Origin: Oscillospiraceae bacterium
GTDB lineage: Bacteria; Bacillota; Clostridia; Oscillospirales; Oscillospiraceae
DNA length: 5,833 nucleotides
Assembly: GCA_017538775.1 (NCBI GenBank)
Contig: JAFYIF010000299.1
Span: 1-5,833, forward strand
Reading direction: 5' to 3'
Every line of letters starts with the position of its first letter. The stretch's first letter is position 1. The notes below the pieces were generated by a model that made no database searches, had not been told where the DNA came from, and saw only the letters and a program-made list of their open reading frames with translations. Positions 1 through 5,681 of this stretch are shown in pieces. The position numbers and the translations under genes were made by a program.

Positions 1-60
1 AGGTTTTCGCTGCAACGCGCCGTTCCCTATGCTTTTGCTTTGTCTTTCCGTCTTACCGGC

Positions 61-2604
61 TTACTTCCAGCCGAAGACCTTCTCGAAGGTCGCGCCTTCC
101 TCGATCTGCTCGGTGAGCTCGGGCATCCGGGAGATGTCGCCCACCAGGTTGACGCCGGCCAGCTGGCCGCGGCGGAAGAAGTACTTCTGGTACTGGCCAC
201 GCACGTCGTCGCGGATCTCCACGGTGCGCAGACCCTTCTCCAGCTCGTTGGGACCGATCTTGCCGTTGGTGCCCAGGGCAAAGACGGAGGTGTTCATGGC
301 GTTGATGACCATGCTGCTGCCGATCTGCTTGTAGACCAGGGCCTCGCCCGCGGCGTTGGCGCCGGCCACGCGGCCGGTCTCCTCCGCCTGAGCCCAGAAG
401 CCGTGGGGCTGGCCGCGGAACTCGGTGCAGTCGCCGCAGGCCCACACGTCGGGGGCGCTGGTGGCCATGTGCTCGTCCACCTTGATGATGTTGCCGATGT
501 CCAGACCGGCCTCCTTGGCGACGGCCACGTTGCCGCGCATACCGGTGGACATGATGACCAGCTCGGCGGGCAGCTCGGTGCCGTCAGCCAGCAGGACGGA
601 CTTGTCGGTGATCTGGGTGATCTTCGCGCCGACGATGACCTTTACGCCGACCTTCTCGCACTCCTGACGGAGGACGGTGCCGGCCGCGTCGTCCATCTGC
701 TTGGGCAGCAGACCGGGCATGGTCTCCAGGACGGTGACATCCAGGCCGCCCTTCTTGAGCTCCCAGCCGCTCTCCAGACCCATGACGCCGACGCCGATGA
801 CCACCGCGTGCTTGGCCTCCTTGGCCAGATCCTGCACCTTGAGGCAGTCGGCGATGGAGCGGATGGAGACGACGTGGGGCTGATCGGAGCCGGGGATCGG
901 GGCCACGAAGCAGCGGGCGCCCAGGGCGTAGATCAGCTTGTCATAGACATACTCGGCCCGGTTGGTCTTGACGGTCTTGGTGGCGGTGTTGATGGACTGG
1001 ACGGTCTGACCGAAGACGATGCGGATGTTCTGACGGGAGTACCACTCGCGGCTCTCGATGGCCAGGCGGTCATAGCTCAGATCCTGGAGCGTGACCTTGG
1101 TGAGCATCGGGCGGTTGTAGGGGATCTCGTACTCGTTGGTGATCATGATGATGCTGGCGCTGGCGTTGCGCTCGCGGATGGCCTTGGCCGCGAAGTGGGC
1201 CGCCGGGCCGCCGCCCAGCACGATGAACTTCTCGAAGGTGGCCTTCTGGAAGGTGGTGGACTTGTCCGCCACGGGGACGCACTTGTCCTTGCCGACGCCG
1301 CAGGTCGGGCAGCAGTCCAGGCTGGAGTCGAAGATGGCGCCGCAGACCAGGCACTTCAGCAGGGTGCTTCTGGCGTTGGAGGTCTCCGGCTGGACTTCCT
1401 TCTTGCGCAGGACGGAGCAGCCGAAGCGATAGCCGAACTCATAGGCGTCCAGCAGCTGATTCTCGCTGGGCAGCAGGCGGACGCGGAAGCCCTCGTCCTC
1501 CACCTTGCAGTGGAGCTGGCGCAGACGGTCCAGCAGATGGGGCACGGCCTCGCCGGACCAGCCGTAGCTGCCGAAGGCGCTGGCGTGCTTGCCACCGTGG
1601 ACGGGCGGGAAGAGGCTGAGGGTCAGATCCCAGATGGGCTTCAGGGCCTCGCCCAGGATGGTGGGAGAGCCGAAGAGCAGACCGTCGGCCTTGGCCATCT
1701 CGGCCACGACGGGACCGGCCTCGGTGGTGACCATGTCGTAGGTATGGACGTCGATGGGACCGGCGTCGGCGACACCGGCGGCGATGCGCTCAGCCAGCTG
1801 GGCGGTGTAGCCGTAGGAGCTGACGTAGGGCACGACCACCAGCTTGCGCTCCCGCTCCTCGGGACGGGCGCACCACTGGTGATAGAGGTCGAAGATCTCG
1901 TCCAGGTGGCTGTCCAGCACGGGGCCGTGGCCGGTGCAGATCATGCGGATGTCCAGATCCTTGATGCGGTCCAGGGCGTCGGCCATGAAGGGGACGGCGA
2001 AGGGGCCGATGATGTTGTCAAAGTAATACTTCGTGGCGCGGAGGTAGCCCTCGGTATCGGTGACCTTGGAGCGGAGGATGCCCTCATGGCTGTAGTGGCT
2101 GCCGAAGGAGTCGCAGGTGAAGAGGACCTTGTTTTCCTCCAGATAGGTGTACATGGTGTCCGGCCAGTGGAGCTGGGGCAGGACCATGAAGTTCAGGGTC
2201 TTTCTGCCGAGGTCCAGGGTGTCGCCGTCTCCGACGGCCATGGAGTTGAAGTCGCAGTTGATGATCTCCTTCAGGAAGTCGATGGCGGTGGAAGTGCCGA
2301 CGACGACGGCGCGGGGATAGAGCTCCAGCAGGTTCTTGACGCTGCCCGCGTGGTCCGGCTCGGTGTGGTTCACGATGATGTAGTCCAGCTCGCCGGGGCC
2401 GACCAGTTCCTGGACGGACGCCTTGTAGTCGTCCCAGAACTTGGCCTTCGCGGTCTCGATGACGGCGGTTTTTTCGGTGCCGCGCAGGAAATAGGAGTTA
2501 TAGGTGGTACCGAATTCGGTATTCATGATGATGTCAAATACGCGAAGCTCGGGGTCCAGGACGCCGTTCCAGTACAGGTTGTCCATGAGTTTAAGCGTTT
2601 TCAT
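61..2604 (-). CDS. Multidomain flavodiiron protein (class F-like): diiron/flavodoxin core fused to rubredoxin and NADH:rubredoxin oxidoreductase
   Basis: This cytoplasmic enzyme of 847 residues is predicted to reduce O2 to water, or NO to N2O, with electrons from NADH. Four modules are visible. Residues 1-250 are a metallo-beta-lactamase-like domain with all the usual diiron ligands: H80, E82, D84, H146, D165 and H226. Residues about 254-400 are a flavodoxin domain with an FMN phosphate loop SSYGYT at 262-267. Residues 418-435 are a short-spaced rubredoxin with C418, C421, C432 and C435, only ten residues between the two CxxC pairs. Residues about 458-847 are a two-dinucleotide reductase with an FAD motif GGGPAA (464-469), an NAD motif GVGVMG (604-609), acidic E627 ending the next strand (favours NADH), and ACGDC (722-726). 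This order matches the FdpF-type protein of Clostridioides difficile, which is reported as an NADH:oxygen oxidoreductase. The ATG follows AAGGAGG by 8 nt. It appears monocistronic, with no signal peptide or membrane segment. O2 versus NO preference cannot be read from sequence. Confidence 0.95.
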   Translation of the reverse strand: MKTLKLMDNLYWNGVLDPELRVFDIIMNTEFGTTYNSYFLRGTEKTAVIETAKAKFWDDYKASVQELVGPGELDYIIVNHTEPDHAGSVKNLLELYPRAVVVGTSTAIDFLKEIINCDFNSMAVGDGDTLDLGRKTLNFMVLPQLHWPDTMYTYLEENKVLFTCDSFGSHYSHEGILRSKVTDTEGYLRATKYYFDNIIGPFAVPFMADALDRIKDLDIRMICTGHGPVLDSHLDEIFDLYHQWCARPEERERKLVVVPYVSSYGYTAQLAERIAAGVADAGPIDVHTYDMVTTEAGPVVAEMAKADGLLFGSPTILGEALKPIWDLTLSLFPPVHGGKHASAFGSYGWSGEAVPHLLDRLRQLHCKVEDEGFRVRLLPSENQLLDAYEFGYRFGCSVLRKKEVQPETSNARSTLLKCLVCGAIFDSSLDCCPTCGVGKDKCVPVADKSTTFQKATFEKFIVLGGGPAAHFAAKAIRERNASASIIMITNEYEIPYNRPMLTKVTLQDLSYDRLAIESREWYSRQNIRIVFGQTVQSINTATKTVKTNRAEYVYDKLIYALGARCFVAPIPGSDQPHVVSIRSIADCLKVQDLAKEAKHAVVIGVGVMGLESGWELKKGGLDVTVLETMPGLLPKQMDDAAGTVLRQECEKVGVKVIVGAKITQITDKSVLLADGTELPAELVIMSTGMRGNVAVAKEAGLDIGNIIKVDEHMATSAPDVWACGDCTEFRGQPHGFWAQAEETGRVAGANAAGEALVYKQIGSSMVINAMNTSVFALGTNGKIGPNELEKGLRTVEIRDDVRGQYQKYFFRRGQLAGVNLVGDISRMPELTEQIEEGATFEKVFGWK

Positions 2605-2612
2605 TCAAATTG

Positions 2613-2619
2613 CCTCCTT
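2613..2619 (-). promoter_or_regulatory. Ribosome binding site of the flavodiiron gene
   Basis: The minus strand reads AAGGAGG here, a near-perfect anti-Shine-Dalgarno match, 8 nt before the ATG at 2604. No other in-frame start has comparable support, so it fixes the start of the flavodiiron protein. Confidence 0.9.
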
Positions 2620-2642
2620 CAATTGAATTGTGCTCTCATATC

Positions 2643-2671
2643 ATTATACAGACTCCACAAAAAAATATCAA
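2643..2671 (-). promoter_or_regulatory. Sigma-A promoter of the flavodiiron gene
   Basis: On the minus strand a -35 box TTGATA (2666-2671) and a perfect -10 box TATAAT (2643-2648) are separated by exactly 17 bp. The expected transcription start is near 2636, giving a leader of about 32 nt. Upstream of the -35 (about 2672-2690) the minus strand has two T-tracts of six and seven bases, which resemble an UP element. In a GC-rich genome such a good match suggests strong, basal expression. No confident operator overlaps it. Confidence 0.85.
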
Positions 2672-2712
2672 TCAAAAAAACGAAAAAACCGCGCACTTTT
2701 CCCTTGTCAGGA

Positions 2713-2751
2713 TAGACAAAATCAGCGGCGCAGATTTGGGGAAAGCGCCGC
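2713..2751 (-). terminator. Possible terminator of the helicase gene
   Basis: A perfect 7-bp GC stem, GCGGCGC at 2725-2731 pairing with GCGCCGC at 2745-2751, has a 13-nt loop and lies 21 nt after the helicase stop codon. The minus strand then reads TGATTTTG, a short and interrupted U-tract. Position and stem fit an intrinsic terminator; the weak U-tract and long loop leave doubt. Readthrough would enter the flavodiiron promoter region. Confidence 0.5.
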
Positions 2752-2772
2752 GCCCCCCGGAAAAGGGGAAAA

Positions 2773-4974
2773 TCAGCGCGTTTTGCGCCAGCACGCGGCG
2801 CAGAGACGGCCCCGGGTGTGCAGCGGAAGGGCCTTTCCGCACTTCTGACAGAAGCGGATGTTGCTCCGCAGCCGGTGCAGCAAAATCTCGTTGATCTCCT
2901 CGGCCACGGCGCTCCGGGCCTCCCGGAGGGCCTCCGCGTCCACCGGACAGGAGAAGGCCTTGGCAAAGGAGAAGAAGAGGTCCAGCTTGCGGTAGTGTTC
3001 CTCCAGCTCCGGCAGGGTCCGGGCGCTGCCGGGGGCCAGCTCCGGCTGCTCCACCGGCTCGCCCCGGGTCCAGAGCCGCAGGAAGTGGAAAAACAGCTCC
3101 CGCAAGGTCTCGTCCGTCTCGTCAAAGGGGATGTTGGCCGCCCGCAGCTCCTGCTGGCGCGTCAGCGTGAAGCCCAGCTCCCGCAGCTTGGAAATGAGGC
3201 TCAGATAGCGGCTCACGTCCAGCTTGACGTAGGGCTCCGCGGTGGGCATCCGGCTCCACTCGGTCAGCACCTCCAGCAGGTCGAAGTCCACCTGCAAGAC
3301 CAGGTCGGAAAAGCCCGCCACCGCGGTCTGCAGCGGCGGCACCGGGGCTTTCAGCCCGGCGCGGATGAAGTCCAGGTTCTCCGTGGCCCCCACATAGCCC
3401 TTGTCGTACATGCCGTAGCGCCCGGCCCGCCCGGCGATCTGGCGGATCTCCGCCGGGCGCAGCTCCCGGCGCTCGTGCCCGTCGAACTTCTCCGTGTCCA
3501 GGAAGATCACCCGGCGGATGGGGAGGTTCAGGCCCATGCCGATGGCGTCCGTGCTGACCACATAGCGCGTCTGGCCGGACAGAAAGCCCTCCATCTGCCG
3601 CCGCCGGGTGGCGTAGGGCAGGGCCCCGTAGATGATGGCCGCGTGCTTTCCGCTGCGGCGCAGGTCCTCCGCCACGCTCAGCACCCCCACCTTGGAGAAG
3701 GTGATGAGCGCGTCGCCGGGCTCCAGCTGCTCCAGGTCCAGGGGCTGCTTCATGCACAGCAGCGGGGTCTGGCGCTGGTGCAGCTCCACCTCGCAGCTGT
3801 CGCCGCAGCTGGCAACGATGCGCTCCAAGAGCCAGCGGGCCTCCGGGGCCGCGCAGAGGTGGACCTCCGGGGCCCGGACACCCAGAATCGCCCGGGTCCA
3901 GGCCCAGCCCCGCTCCCGGTCGGCGATCATCTGGCACTCGTCGATGACCGCCACCTCGTAGCGGCAGCCCAGGTCCAGCTTCTCCGCCGTGGCCGCCACA
4001 TGGGTGTCCCAGTCCCGGCGGTCCTCCTCCTCGCCGGTGGTCAGGGAGCAGTCCAGCCCCGCGTCCAGCAGCGTCTCCTGGGCCTCCAGGGCCAGCAGCC
4101 GCAGCGGGGCCAGATAGACCCCGGTCTTCGCCCGCATCAGCCGCTGAAAGCCGGCGTAGGTCTTGCCGGTGTTGGTGCCGCCGATGTGGAGGATGAAGCG
4201 CCGCCGCATGGCCCGGGCCTCCGGGTACTCGTCCTTGGGGTTCAGCGCCACCAGCACCTCCAGACTGGTGCGGATGGCCCGGGGGACGTACCAGACCGCG
4301 TAGACCGTGGCCAGGGGGTCGGTCAGCAGCTTCTCCGCAGGGAAGTCCGGCTGGGCCAGAAAGCGCGCCGCGTCCGCCTCCGGCTGGGCGGCGGCGAAGT
4401 CGGCCAGCACCGCCCGGGCCACGGCCTGGAGCACGGCGGAGTAGCGGGCAAAGACCGCCCTGGCCCGGGCGCTGGAGAGGTTTTCCCCCAGCCAGGGCAG
4501 GGCGCGGAGGAAGTTGCGCAGGTCGTCCGGCGCCCGCCGGGTGTCGCAGCCGGTCTCCAGGGAGAGGAAGCGGTCCAGATAGGCCGTGGCGTGGGAGTTG
4601 GCCACGCGCCGGGCCTCCGCCGCGCCGCTCCGGGCCAGAATGCCGACGTGGTACAGCCCGGCCAGACGCCCGGCGGCGTCCTCCCCCGGCGGCTCGGTCT
4701 CCAGACAGCGCGCCAGCACCGCGGCGGCCCGCTCCGAGGCGGCCCGGAAGGCCGGTTCCTCAGAGCGGTTCACCGCCCGGCCCGGGCTGCGCTCCAGAAA
4801 GCGCGGGTCCAGCTCCGCCGCCCGGACGACGGCCTTCTCCCACATCCGGTGGCGGCGTCCGTTGGAGCTGAACAGCACGGGCCGGGGCAGCAGCTCCTGC
4901 ATCAGCGCGTTGGTCCAGCCCCGGGAAAACAGCAGCCCCGCCGACCAGTATTTCCCGCCGCCGTGTTTGCTCAT
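2773..4974 (-). CDS. SUV3-type ATP-dependent RNA helicase with C-terminal zinc ribbon
   Basis: The product has 733 residues and belongs to the SUV3 branch of superfamily 2 helicases, whose mitochondrial member unwinds RNA for degradation. Visible motifs, numbered from the chosen ATG, are Walker A GGTNTGKT (265-272), LAPLRLLALE (about 288-297), TTGE (312-315), motif II DECQ (345-348) followed by the family's RGWAWTRAILG, HLCAAPEA as motif III (about 372-379), YGALP (449-453), STDAIGMGLNLP as motif V (474-485) and QIAGRAGR as motif VI (512-519). A SUV3-like helical C-terminal region follows. The last 25 residues carry C709, C712, C725 and C728, a probable zinc ribbon. About 260 N-terminal residues match no domain I recognise. 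ATG at 4974 is preferred over an in-frame TTG at 4989 because GGAGGT lies 6 nt before the ATG and would be inside the longer version. It is transcribed alone. The RNA substrate and any nuclease partner are unknown. Confidence 0.9.
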   Translation of the reverse strand: MSKHGGGKYWSAGLLFSRGWTNALMQELLPRPVLFSSNGRRHRMWEKAVVRAAELDPRFLERSPGRAVNRSEEPAFRAASERAAAVLARCLETEPPGEDAAGRLAGLYHVGILARSGAAEARRVANSHATAYLDRFLSLETGCDTRRAPDDLRNFLRALPWLGENLSSARARAVFARYSAVLQAVARAVLADFAAAQPEADAARFLAQPDFPAEKLLTDPLATVYAVWYVPRAIRTSLEVLVALNPKDEYPEARAMRRRFILHIGGTNTGKTYAGFQRLMRAKTGVYLAPLRLLALEAQETLLDAGLDCSLTTGEEEDRRDWDTHVAATAEKLDLGCRYEVAVIDECQMIADRERGWAWTRAILGVRAPEVHLCAAPEARWLLERIVASCGDSCEVELHQRQTPLLCMKQPLDLEQLEPGDALITFSKVGVLSVAEDLRRSGKHAAIIYGALPYATRRRQMEGFLSGQTRYVVSTDAIGMGLNLPIRRVIFLDTEKFDGHERRELRPAEIRQIAGRAGRYGMYDKGYVGATENLDFIRAGLKAPVPPLQTAVAGFSDLVLQVDFDLLEVLTEWSRMPTAEPYVKLDVSRYLSLISKLRELGFTLTRQQELRAANIPFDETDETLRELFFHFLRLWTRGEPVEQPELAPGSARTLPELEEHYRKLDLFFSFAKAFSCPVDAEALREARSAVAEEINEILLHRLRSNIRFCQKCGKALPLHTRGRLCAACWRKTR

Positions 4975-4980
4975 CCGAAC

Positions 4981-4986
4981 ACCTCC
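4981..4986 (-). promoter_or_regulatory. Ribosome binding site that decides the helicase start
   Basis: GGAGGT on the minus strand sits 6 nt upstream of the ATG at 4974. The alternative TTG start (4987-4989) immediately precedes this site and has the leader hairpin (4998-5022), not a ribosome site, just upstream. This supports the 733-residue product. Confidence 0.85.
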
Positions 4987-4997
4987 CAACCCGGTAT

Positions 4998-5022
4998 CCC
5001 GCCCCCGCCGCAGGGGGGCGGG
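4998..5022 (-). promoter_or_regulatory. GC-only hairpin in the helicase mRNA leader
   Basis: The minus-strand transcript can fold CCCGCCCCC (5014-5022) against GGGGGCGGG (4998-5006), a perfect 9-bp stem of G-C pairs with a 7-nt loop. It lies between the predicted transcription start near 5032 and the ribosome binding site at 4986, about 11 nt upstream of the latter. No U-tract follows, so it is not an intrinsic terminator. It may affect mRNA stability or translation; that role is inference. Confidence 0.6.
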
Positions 5023-5038
5023 GGTGGGTCGTGCCTTT

Positions 5039-5066
5039 AGTATATCACAGCGGCGGAAAAACTCAA
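5039..5066 (-). promoter_or_regulatory. Extended -10 promoter of the helicase gene
   Basis: The minus strand reads TTGAGT (5061-5066), a 16-bp spacer, then TATACT (5039-5044) preceded by TGA, which supplies the extended -10 TG element. The predicted start is near 5032, about 58 nt before the ATG. The -35 box is overlapped by an inverted repeat ACTCA-N4-TGAGT (5061-5074), and a second palindrome lies at 5080-5092, so the promoter may be regulated. Confidence 0.7.
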
Positions 5067-5074
5067 GGCTGAGT
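5061..5074. repeat. Inverted repeat over the helicase -35 box (possible operator)
   Basis: ACTCA (5061-5065) and TGAGT (5070-5074) are perfect inverted copies with a 4-bp centre. The element covers the -35 hexamer, where a bound protein would block RNA polymerase. It shares the heptamer CTGAGTC with the XRE gene's upstream region (5575-5581). No binding evidence exists. Confidence 0.4.
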
Positions 5075-5079
5075 CAAAA

Positions 5080-5092
5080 TAGAACGATTCTA
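5080..5092. repeat. 13-bp palindrome upstream of the helicase promoter
   Basis: TAGAA (5080-5084) and TTCTA (5088-5092) flank a 3-bp centre, CGA. The palindrome begins 14 bp upstream of the -35 box in an AT-rich patch between the XRE terminator and the helicase promoter. The form resembles a dimeric regulator's operator, but no specific regulator can be assigned. Confidence 0.4.
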
Positions 5093-5129
5093 ACCCGAAA
5101 GAATGCTCGAAACAAAGCAAATCCTGTCG

Positions 5130-5165
5130 AAAAATCAGGGAGAGCCAAAAAAACGGCTCTCCCTG
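5130..5165 (-). terminator. Rho-independent terminator of the XRE gene
   Basis: CAGGGAGAGCC (5136-5146) and GGCTCTCCCTG (5155-5165) form a perfect 11-bp stem with an 8-nt loop. On the minus strand it is followed by A and then five T (5130-5134). The stem starts at the base right after the XRE stop codon TAA (5166-5168). It separates the XRE gene from the helicase transcription unit. Confidence 0.9.
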
Positions 5166-5483
5166 TTATTTTCCGATCATGGCGCGCACCGTCCGCAGCA
5201 CGGTCCGCTGCAGCTCCGGGTCCTGCCCGGACAGGAGTTCGGACAGCGCCCCGGCGGCCCCCAGCGTGGAGCGGGATACCACATCCTGCAACAGCGTATC
5301 GGCGGACACGTCCAGCTCGTTGGCGATCCGAACCAGCGTTTCCAGACTGGGCGGCTTCACCCCGCGCTCCAGGGCGCTGATGTGGGGCGTGCTCAGGTCC
5401 AGCAGCGCCGCCAGCTGCTCCTGCGTCAGATGCTTTGCCTTCCGCGCCGCCTGAATGCGCCCGCCGACTGCCCGCCAATCCAT
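5166..5483 (-). CDS. XRE-family (Cro/C1-type) helix-turn-helix transcriptional regulator
   Basis: This is a 105-residue DNA-binding protein. The N-terminal part (about 6-62) is a typical five-helix Cro/C1 domain: RIQAARKAKHLTQEQLAALL leads into the turn, with helix 2 at about 20-28 and recognition helix 3 at about 31-40 (STPHISALERG), followed by the common PPSLETLVRIANELDVS segment. Residues 63-105 form a short tail, probably helical, with no recognised ligand domain, so a sensor function is not evident. The start ATG (5481-5483) follows AGGAGG by 7 nt. The gene has its own terminator and lies upstream of the helicase in the same orientation. Such regulators often bind their own promoter; the repeats upstream (5556-5592) and the related heptamer at the helicase promoter are candidate sites. 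No toxin or phage gene is adjacent within the window, so neither an antitoxin nor a prophage-repressor role is supported. Confidence 0.93.
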   Translation of the reverse strand: MDWRAVGGRIQAARKAKHLTQEQLAALLDLSTPHISALERGVKPPSLETLVRIANELDVSADTLLQDVVSRSTLGAAGALSELLSGQDPELQRTVLRTVRAMIGK

Positions 5484-5499
5484 AATGACCCCTCCTATA

Positions 5500-5516
5500 A
5501 GCGCGCATTTCGCGCT
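5500..5516 (-). promoter_or_regulatory. Small hairpin in the XRE mRNA leader
   Basis: AGCGCG (5500-5505) and CGCGCT (5511-5516) are a perfect 6-bp inverted repeat with a 5-nt loop, ending 3 nt before the AGGAGG ribosome site (5491-5496). If transcription starts near 5519 it would lie at the extreme 5' end of the mRNA, as stabilising hairpins do. It could equally be a DNA operator. Confidence 0.45.
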
Positions 5517-5525
5517 GATGGGATT

Positions 5526-5531
5526 AGTATA
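5526..5531 (-). promoter_or_regulatory. Candidate -10 box of the XRE gene
   Basis: The minus strand reads TATACT, five of six matches to consensus, about 43 bp upstream of the ATG. No good -35 is found at 16-18 bp spacing. Alternative -10-like words CATAAT (5562-5567) and TATAAC (5582-5587) lie within the direct repeat and also lack a -35. The true start is therefore uncertain and may depend on an activator. Confidence 0.35.
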
Positions 5532-5555
5532 AGGATGAAGGGGCAGGGGATACCA

Positions 5556-5592
5556 GAATCTATTATGCTGAGACTGAGTCTGTTATACTGAG
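5556..5592. repeat. Tandem imperfect direct repeat, two 17-bp units with 20-bp period
   Basis: Unit A is 5556-5572 and unit B is 5576-5592. They match at 14 of 17 positions (GA-TCT-TTAT-CTGAG, with the differences at positions 3, 7 and 12, all A/G). The 20-bp period is close to two helical turns, so both units face the same side of the DNA. A perfect AGACT-G-AGTCT palindrome (5571-5581) sits at their junction. The location upstream of the XRE gene suggests a regulator binding array. Confidence 0.6.
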
Positions 5593-5593
5593 T

Positions 5594-5681
5594 TTTGCGA
5601 CGGGACAGAAAAGAAAGCAGCGGCGCAAGTAGGGGCCGGCGTCCCCGACGGCCCCCGCAACACTGCCGCATTCCTCGCAAA
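5594..5681. repeat. Nested inverted repeats in the intergenic region (possible structured element)
   Basis: Three inverted repeats are nested in order: TTTGCGA (5594-5600) with TCGCAAA (5675-5681); GCGGC (5620-5624) with GCCGC (5665-5669); and GGGGCCG (5632-5638) with CGGCCCC (5649-5655) around a 10-nt loop. Together they could fold an 88-nt hairpin-like structure on either strand. The core resembles the GC-rich intergenic palindromes common in gut Clostridia, an impression from memory. No reading frame here looks protein-coding. Confidence 0.4.

Noticed and set aside
1..60. Terminator or gene downstream of the flavodiiron gene
   Set aside because: The 60 bases after the stop show only short 4-bp inverted words and no U-tract, and no reading frame with a ribosome site, so nothing is called.
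2636..2650. PerR-like box overlapping the flavodiiron -10
   Set aside because: Only the left half resembles a PerR site, and that half is simply the -10 TATAAT; the right half matches poorly.
40..2715. Plus-strand open frame of 891 codons antisense to the flavodiiron gene
   Set aside because: It is the exact register complement of a gene with all catalytic residues, its composition is G/A/D/L/V-rich low complexity, and no domain is recognisable. Missing TTA/CTA/TCA codons in the real gene explain it.
2704..2719. Rex operator upstream of the flavodiiron gene
   Set aside because: The TTGT and ACAA arms are 8 nt apart rather than the 10 nt of Rex sites, and the inner bases do not fit.
4975..4989. 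Longer helicase starting at TTG (4987-4989)
   Set aside because: The extension would encode the GGAGGT ribosome site itself, and only the leader hairpin, not a ribosome site, lies just upstream of the TTG. The ATG at 4974 has ideal spacing.
2818..5040. Plus-strand open frame of 740 codons antisense to the helicase
   Set aside because: It has the same register artefact, starts at GTG with no ribosome site, runs through the helicase leader and promoter, and encodes a repetitive G/Q/R/L-rich product.
5072..5077. TTGACT as the helicase -35 box
   Set aside because: It matches the -35 consensus well, but it is 27 bp from the TATACT box; TTGAGT at 16 bp is the workable partner.
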